In this document: positions 22,172 to 26,619 of the stretch, piece after piece | Layout of the letters: each line of letters starts with the position of its first letter | How positions within the stretch are numbered: position 1 is the stretch's first letter | Assembly (NCBI RefSeq): GCF_946886105.1 | Contig: NZ_CAMPHV010000057.1 | Span: 1-26,619, forward strand | Length of the DNA stretch: 26,619 nucleotides | DNA from: an uncultured Pseudomonas sp. | GTDB taxonomy: Bacteria > Pseudomonadota > Gammaproteobacteria > Pseudomonadales > Pseudomonadaceae | Direction: 5' to 3' | Translations under genes and position numbers: made by a program | Notes under the pieces: generated by a model | Seen by the model: only the letters and a program-made list of their open reading frames with translations | What the model was told of the DNA's origin: nothing | Databases searched by the model: none

Positions 22172-23400
22172 GCGCCTGCGATTGTGCCGGCGACGCGCTG
22201 CGCCCGGTCGATGAGGCGATTGCCGAGTTGTTGGCGCGGGCGCCGGCCCCGCCACCGGTGGAATATGTCGCCGTCGGCAAAGCGCTCGGCCGGGTGCTGG
22301 CCGAACCCTTGCGCGCGCCATTCGAGGTGCCGGCCTGGGATAACAGCGCCATGGACGGTTATGCCCTGCGCGCCGCCGATTTGCCCGCCGCGGGCGGCTG
22401 CCTGCCATTGGCCGGCCGTATCGCCGCCGGCGATGCGGCAAGCCAGGCGCTGCCGGCCGGGCATGCCGTACGCATCTTCACCGGCGCGCCGCTGCCGCCC
22501 GGCGCCGACACCGTGGTGGCCCAGGAACACTGTCGGCTGGAAGGCGGGCAACTGTGGTTGCCGCCGGTGAAGGGCGGCGAGCATGTGCGCAAACGCGGCG
22601 AGGAGGTGGCAGCCGGCGCCCTGGTGCTGGCCGCGGGGCAACGTCTGCGCGCCCAGGAACTCGGCTTGCTGGCGAGTTTCGGCGTCGCGCGGGTGGCGGT
22701 CTATCGGCGCTTGCGCGTCGGCCTGCTGAGCAGCGGCAACGAGCTGCGCGAGCCCGGCGAAGTGCTGCAACCCGGGCAGATCCATAACGCCAATCGCTAC
22801 AGCCTGGCCGGGGTGCTGAAAAGCCTGGGGCTGGAGGTGCACGACTACGAAATCATGGCCGACGAGCTGGCCGCCAGCCGCGATGCGCTGAGTTTGGCGG
22901 CGTCCGAATGGGACCTGCTGATCACCTCGGGCGGGGTCTCGGTCGGCGAGGAGGATCACCTCAAACAGGCGATCCGCGAACTCGGCGAGCTGCACCTGTG
23001 GCGCCTGGCGATTCAACCGGGCAAACCCCTGGCCTTCGGGTCGGTGGGCGGCAAACCCTGGATCGGCTTGCCGGGCAACCCGGCGGCGGCCTTGATCACC
23101 GCCCTGGTGGTGGCGCGACCGTTCCTGCTGCGCGCCCAGGGTTGCCTGAGCGTGCTGCCCCAGCCATTGCGCATGCCGGCCGGGTTCGCCTGGACCAAAC
23201 CCAATGCGCGCCGGCAATACCTGCGCGCGCGGTTGCAGGAGCAGGACGGCCAGCTGCGTGTGTGCCTGCACCCGCAACAAGGCTCGGCAATGCTCACCTC
23301 CGCCTGCTGGGCCGATGGCCTGGCGGTTATCGATGTGGGTAGCACCCTGGAGCAGGGCGATCTGCTCGACTACTTGCCGTTTGGCGAGTTGCTGCACTGA
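22168..23400 (+). CDS. moeA: Molybdopterin molybdenumtransferase MoeA
   Basis: A 410-residue enzyme that inserts molybdate into adenylylated molybdopterin to give Mo-cofactor. Seen: the domain III motif WDNSAMDGYA (57-66); the KGGEHVRKRGEE segment (135-146); the MogA-like core with SSGNEL (188-193) and TSGGVSVGEEDH (253-264), which bind molybdopterin; PGKPLAFG and GLPGNPAAA (about 285-310); and a C-terminal beta domain. Length is normal. The start is ATG at 22168, overlapping the moaB stop, with GGAG 7 nt upstream. MoaB and MoeA act in consecutive steps, which explains the coupling. No other moa genes are in the window. Confidence 0.96.
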   Translation: MSACDCAGDALRPVDEAIAELLARAPAPPPVEYVAVGKALGRVLAEPLRAPFEVPAWDNSAMDGYALRAADLPAAGGCLPLAGRIAAGDAASQALPAGHAVRIFTGAPLPPGADTVVAQEHCRLEGGQLWLPPVKGGEHVRKRGEEVAAGALVLAAGQRLRAQELGLLASFGVARVAVYRRLRVGLLSSGNELREPGEVLQPGQIHNANRYSLAGVLKSLGLEVHDYEIMADELAASRDALSLAASEWDLLITSGGVSVGEEDHLKQAIRELGELHLWRLAIQPGKPLAFGSVGGKPWIGLPGNPAAALITALVVARPFLLRAQGCLSVLPQPLRMPAGFAWTKPNARRQYLRARLQEQDGQLRVCLHPQQGSAMLTSACWADGLAVIDVGSTLEQGDLLDYLPFGELLH

Positions 23401-23550
23401 GTGTCGTGGGAGGCGGTCGCCGTTTCGGTGGATATAACCTGTCTGCCGGCTGATGGGGGCCTGTGGGAGAACCCCCGTCCTCCAGACGCCGCGCTGTCGC
23501 GCAGCAAACTGTAGGAGCCCGATAGTGGTGTTAGCCGCATCAGGGGCTTG

Positions 23551-23564
23551 TTGACCCCGATCAA
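23551..23564 (+). promoter_or_regulatory. Anr/Dnr (FNR-type) box before ubiUVT
   Basis: TTGAC CCCG ATCAA fits the Anr/Dnr consensus TTGAT-N4-ATCAA with one change. The centre at 23557.5 is about 41 nt from a predicted start near 23599, and a -10-like TAGAGT lies at 23587-23592. This is class II geometry. Low-oxygen control of this operon agrees with its role in O2-independent ubiquinone synthesis. The rest of the moeA-ubiU gap (23401-23622) holds no gene. Confidence 0.8.
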
Positions 23565-23622
23565 GGCGACTGCGCGGGTAAATCCCTAGAGTCCTAATTC
23601 TTTGCCCCGGTACGGAGTTTCC

Positions 23623-24618
23623 ATGCAACTGATTTGCCCGGCAGGCAGCTTGCCTGCGCTCAAGGCCGCGGTTCGGCAGGGCGCCGATGCGGTTTACGTG
23701 GGGTTTCGCAACGACACCAATGCGCGGCATTTCGCCGGCCTGAACCTCGACGACAAGCAATTGGAAAGCGGCCTGCAACTGATCCGTCAGCAGGGCCGAC
23801 AGCTGTACGTGGCGGTCAACACCTATGCCCAGCCCGATGGTTGGAGCCGCTGGCAGCGCGCGGTCGATCAGGCCGCGGACCTCGGCGTGGATGCGCTGAT
23901 CGCCGCCGACCCGGGCGTACTCGCCTATGCCAGCCGCAAGTACCCGAACCTCAATCTGCATCTGTCGGTGCAGGGCTCGGCGACCAACGCCGCCGCGCTG
24001 GCGCTCTATCAGCAGCGCTACGGCATCCGCCGCGCGGTGCTGCCACGGGTGCTGTCGCTGGCCCAGGTGCGGCAGGTGGCGGACAAAAGCACGGTGCCGA
24101 TCGAGGTCTTCGCGTTCGGCAGCCTGTGCATCATGGCCGAGGGCCGTTGCCACCTGTCGTCCTACCTCACCGGCGAGTCGCCCAACCTCTGCGGCGTCTG
24201 TTCTCCGGCCAAGGCGGTGCGTTGGCAGGAGGACGCCGAGGGGCTGACTTCGCGCCTCAACGGCGTGCTGATCGACCGCTACGGCAAGGACGAACCGGCC
24301 GGTTATCCGACCCTGTGCAAAGGCCGTTTTCTGGTCGACGGCCAGCGCTTCCATGCACTGGAAGAGCCCACCAGCCTGAACACCCTGGACCTGATTCCGC
24401 AGCTCGCCGCCATGGGCGTCAGCGCGGTGAAGATCGAAGGCCGGCAGCGCAGCCCGGCCTATGTCGAGCAGGTCACCCGGGTCTGGCGCACCGCCCTCGA
24501 CGCCCATGCCCGGGCGCCACAGAGCTACGCCGTGCAACCGCAGTGGCGCATCGCGCTGGACGAACTGTCCGAAGGCAGCCAGACGACCTTGGGCGCCTAC
24601 CACCGATCCTGGCAATGA
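23623..24618 (+). CDS. ubiU: O2-independent ubiquinone hydroxylation protein UbiU
   Basis: A 331-residue member of peptidase family U32. UbiU pairs with UbiV to hydroxylate the ubiquinone ring without oxygen, using 4Fe-4S clusters and, by current models, prephenate as the oxygen donor. Seen: the N-terminal LICPAGSLPALKAAVRQGADAVY-type start; the cluster cysteines at 169, 176, 193 and 232, matching E. coli UbiU as I recall, plus Cys190; and the U32 motif VKIEGRQRSP near 273-282. The start is ATG at 23623 with GGAG 5 nt upstream; an earlier in-frame ATG is less likely. Ten nucleotides separate its stop from ubiV. It was formerly called yhbU and annotated as a protease, which is outdated. Confidence 0.95.
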   Translation: MQLICPAGSLPALKAAVRQGADAVYVGFRNDTNARHFAGLNLDDKQLESGLQLIRQQGRQLYVAVNTYAQPDGWSRWQRAVDQAADLGVDALIAADPGVLAYASRKYPNLNLHLSVQGSATNAAALALYQQRYGIRRAVLPRVLSLAQVRQVADKSTVPIEVFAFGSLCIMAEGRCHLSSYLTGESPNLCGVCSPAKAVRWQEDAEGLTSRLNGVLIDRYGKDEPAGYPTLCKGRFLVDGQRFHALEEPTSLNTLDLIPQLAAMGVSAVKIEGRQRSPAYVEQVTRVWRTALDAHARAPQSYAVQPQWRIALDELSEGSQTTLGAYHRSWQ

Positions 24619-24628
24619 GGAGGCCATC

Positions 24629-25516
24629 ATGAAACTCAGCCTGGGCCCCGTACTGTTTTATTGGCGCCGCGAAAAGCTGTTGGATTTCTATGCCGAGATG
24701 TCCGAGCAAGCCCTGGATGCGATCTATCTCGGCGAAACCGTGTGCTCCAAACGCCGCGCCTTGAGCCTGGACGATTGGCTCGGCCTGGCCCGCGAGTTGC
24801 GCGAATGCACCCGCGCCGAACTGGTGCTGTCCGGCTTGGCGCTGGTCGAGGCGGCATCCGAACTGTCCAGCCTCAAGCGCCTGTGCGACAACGGCGAACT
24901 GTTGGTGGAGGCCAACGACATGGGCGCGGTGCAGCTCCTGCACGAACGCAAATTGCCCTTCGTCGCTGGCCCCGCGCTCAACCTTTACAACGGCCATGCC
25001 CTGGCCGAATTGATCGATTGCGGCCTGCAGCGCTGGGTGCCGCCGGTGGAGTGCTCCGGCGCTTTGCTCCTGAGCGTGCTGCAGCAGCTCGACAGCCTCG
25101 GCGTCGCTCGGCCTGAAGTGGAAGTCTTCGCCTACGGGCATCTACCCCTGGCGTATTCGGCGCGCTGCTTTACCGCGCGGGCGGAAAACCGCCCCAAGGA
25201 CGACTGCCGGATCTGCTGCGAGAACTACCCCGAAGGCATCGTTCTGCACAGCCAGGAGCAGGAGGCGCTGTTCACCCTCAACGGCATCCAGACCATGTCG
25301 GCCAAGGTCAATAACCTGTTGGCCGACTATGCCCAACTGCGCGCAAGCGGCGCCGATCTGTTGCGTTTGAGCCCGCGCGCCGAAGGCATGAGCGGCGTGG
25401 TCAAGGCCTTCGACGCGGTACGCAACGGCGAACTGCCGCCGCTCGCCGTAGAAGGTTGCAATGGCTATTGGCACGGCCGCGCCGGCATGCTCGGCGCCGA
25501 GGAATTGGCATTATGA
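24629..25516 (+). CDS. ubiV: O2-independent ubiquinone hydroxylation protein UbiV
   Basis: A 295-residue U32-family protein and the partner of UbiU. Seen: the start MKLSLGPVLFYW; IYLGETVCSKRR (32-43) with Cys39; FAYGHLPLAYSARC with Cys180; and DDCRICCEN with Cys193, 196 and 197. Cys39, 180, 193 and 197 correspond to the 4Fe-4S ligands of E. coli UbiV. The ATG at 24629 follows a strong GAGGAGG site, which rules out the longer upstream frame inside ubiU. Its stop overlaps the ubiT start by 4 nt. The heterodimer is needed for ubiquinone, and so respiration, when oxygen is absent, for example during denitrification. Confidence 0.95.
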   Translation: MKLSLGPVLFYWRREKLLDFYAEMSEQALDAIYLGETVCSKRRALSLDDWLGLARELRECTRAELVLSGLALVEAASELSSLKRLCDNGELLVEANDMGAVQLLHERKLPFVAGPALNLYNGHALAELIDCGLQRWVPPVECSGALLLSVLQQLDSLGVARPEVEVFAYGHLPLAYSARCFTARAENRPKDDCRICCENYPEGIVLHSQEQEALFTLNGIQTMSAKVNNLLADYAQLRASGADLLRLSPRAEGMSGVVKAFDAVRNGELPPLAVEGCNGYWHGRAGMLGAEELAL

Positions 25517-26010
25517 AAACCTTCGCCCGTTTCGCCATGCGCGCCGGCCAGCCGCTGTTGCCCCTGGGCCAGCACCTACCCTTCGCGTTGCAACGCCTGG
25601 TGCTGGAGAAAGTCATCGCGCGTCTGTTTGCCGAGCCCCTCGCCAACGGCGAGTTCGACTTGCTGCAAGGCCGCTGGTTGCGTCTGGAGGTCAGCGATCT
25701 GCACCTGGCCTGGTGCCTGACCCGCGACGCCTGCGGCCTGCGGATCGCCGCGGACGAGCGGGTGGATGTGTGCATTCGCGGTAACTGGCGCGAGTTCCTC
25801 TTGCTCGCCAGCCGCCAGGAAGACCCGGACACCCTGTTTTTTCGCCGACGCCTGACCATCGAAGGCGATACCGACCTGGGGCTGGGCATCAAGAACCTGC
25901 TCGACAGCCTCGACCCGGACAACCTACCGCCCCGACTCTGGGCCCTGATCTGCGCCCTCGGTGAAACCGTCAAGGAGCAAGCGTCGACAGGCAAAACCCA
26001 GGCAGTGTAG
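25513..26010 (+). CDS. ubiT: SCP2-domain ubiquinone biosynthesis protein UbiT
   Basis: A 165-residue protein with an SCP2 sterol-carrier-like domain (about 35-140), formerly YhbT. UbiT is the anaerobic counterpart of UbiJ and is thought to bind hydrophobic ubiquinone intermediates and organise the pathway's soluble complex. Seen: the N-terminal LPLGQHLPFALQRLVLEKV helix region, the DLLQGRWLRLEV strand, and the NWREFLLLASRQEDPDTLFF then RRLTIEGDTDLGL segment characteristic of the family. The ATG at 25513 overlaps the ubiV stop (ATGA) with GAGGAA upstream. It is the last gene of the three-gene operon; a long repeat array follows the stop. Confidence 0.94.
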   Translation: MKTFARFAMRAGQPLLPLGQHLPFALQRLVLEKVIARLFAEPLANGEFDLLQGRWLRLEVSDLHLAWCLTRDACGLRIAADERVDVCIRGNWREFLLLASRQEDPDTLFFRRRLTIEGDTDLGLGIKNLLDSLDPDNLPPRLWALICALGETVKEQASTGKTQAV

Positions 26011-26057
26011 GGCCGGCAGCGGCGTCCGCTGTCTGATCGTTCCCACATCGAGGCGTC

Positions 26058-26619
26058 GAACCGTCCACCTGGGAACGATCAAAATGGTAGCCCGGGTTGA
26101 GCGCAGCGATACCCGGGTATCGGTGCCCTGGGTATCGCTGCGCTCAACCCAGGCTACGTTCTGCGTCCGCTGTTGTAGTCCGGATCGGGGCGTGTGGCTG
26201 ACGTTTTTTTCATCCACCCTACGAAGTCACGGCCTTACGAATTGACCGTTCCCACGAATTACATCCAACTCAATCGCAATAATTTGATCGTTCCTACGTC
26301 GAACCGTCCACGTGGGAACGATCAAAATGGTAGCCCGGGTTGAGCGCAGCGATACCCGGGTAGCGGCGTCCTGGGTATCGCTTCGCTCAACCCAGGCTAC
26401 GTTCTGCGTCCGCTGTTGTAGTCCGGACCGGGGCGTGTAGCTGCCGTTTTTTTCATCCACCCTACGAAGTCACGGCCTTATGAACCGTCCACGTGGAAAC
26501 GATCAAAATGGTAGCCCGGGTTGAGCGAAGCGATACCCGGGTATCGGTGCCCTGGGTATCGCTTCGCTCAACCCAGGCTACGTTCTGCGTCCGCTGTTGT
26601 AGTCAGAATCGAGGCGTGT
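26058..26619. repeat. Tandem array of about 180-bp repeats, running off the window
   Basis: Three copies occur: 26058-26236, 26301-26480 and 26482-26619 (cut by the window end). Copies 2 and 3 are adjacent; copies 1 and 2 are 64 bp apart. Each starts at GAACCGTCCAC and ends at CACGGCCTTA. Each holds GGGAACGATCAAAATGG (one change in copy 3), a long hairpin of about 71 bp bounded by GTAGCC and GGCTAC (26087-26157, 26330-26400, 26511-26581), and the shared tail GTTCTGCGTCCGCTGTTGTAGTC. In copy 2, TTTGATCGTTCC (from 26284) also pairs with GGGAACGATCAAA, giving a second stem. Short frames in it repeat with the unit and are not genes. Confidence 0.9.

Noticed and set aside
22135..24630. Very long open frame on the minus strand opposite moeA and ubiU
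   Set aside because: The plus strand carries well-conserved moeA and ubiU with motifs and ribosome sites; the antisense frame is open only because of high GC third positions and has no recognisable domain.
26058..26619. CRISPR array
   Set aside because: The repeats are about 180 bp, nearly contiguous and lack uniform short spacers; no cas gene is present.

Overview
The window looks like a chromosomal segment of a denitrifying, GC-rich gammaproteobacterium, most likely a Pseudomonas in the broad sense (mendocina/oleovorans/stutzeri type). This rests on recalled gene order and repeat style, not on a database search. The order glgA-treZ-malQ-treY-DUF2934-glgX matches what I recall of the P. aeruginosa trehalose/glycogen cluster. 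The ubiU-ubiV-ubiT genes next to moaB-moeA, and the many REP-like intergenic palindromes, also fit Pseudomonas.

Region 1 (1-12953, all minus strand) is an alpha-glucan/trehalose block. In transcription order it holds glgA (glycogen synthase), treZ, malQ, treY, a small DUF2934 protein, glgX (debranching enzyme) and a PIG-L-type deacetylase. Most junctions overlap by 4-8 nt, so this is a translationally coupled operon. A two-CBS-domain protein and a zinc alcohol dehydrogenase follow; the dehydrogenase is cut by the window start. GlgA builds the alpha-1,4-glucan, GlgX and MalQ remodel it, TreY isomerises the reducing end to a trehalosyl unit, and TreZ releases trehalose.

Region 2 (12954-15000) holds a divergent CinA/PncC-like gene and two small minus-strand genes of unknown function in visibly AT-richer DNA. 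It ends with a MITE-like inverted repeat.

Region 3 (15001-19657) is a nitric-oxide response block: nnrS plus a small CopD-like membrane protein, ytfE (di-iron repair protein, also called dnrN/norA) and divergent norR. Upstream of both nnrS and ytfE I find three NorR-type sites (GGT-N7-ACC or close) with nearly the same spacing, followed at the same distance by a sigma54-type -24/-12 element. NorR therefore probably activates both.

Region 4 (19658-26010) is an anaerobic-metabolism block: a HemN-family protein, moaB-moeA (molybdenum cofactor) and ubiU-ubiV-ubiT (O2-independent ubiquinone synthesis). Good Anr/Dnr (FNR-type) boxes precede the HemN-like gene and ubiU. The HemN-like protein is full length and aligns with HemN throughout, but lacks the CX3CX2C radical-SAM motif. 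It is probably a pseudoenzyme and is the most unusual gene here.

Region 5 (26011-26619) is non-coding: a tandem array of about 180-bp repeats, each with a long hairpin. One stem position shows a compensatory base-pair change between copies.
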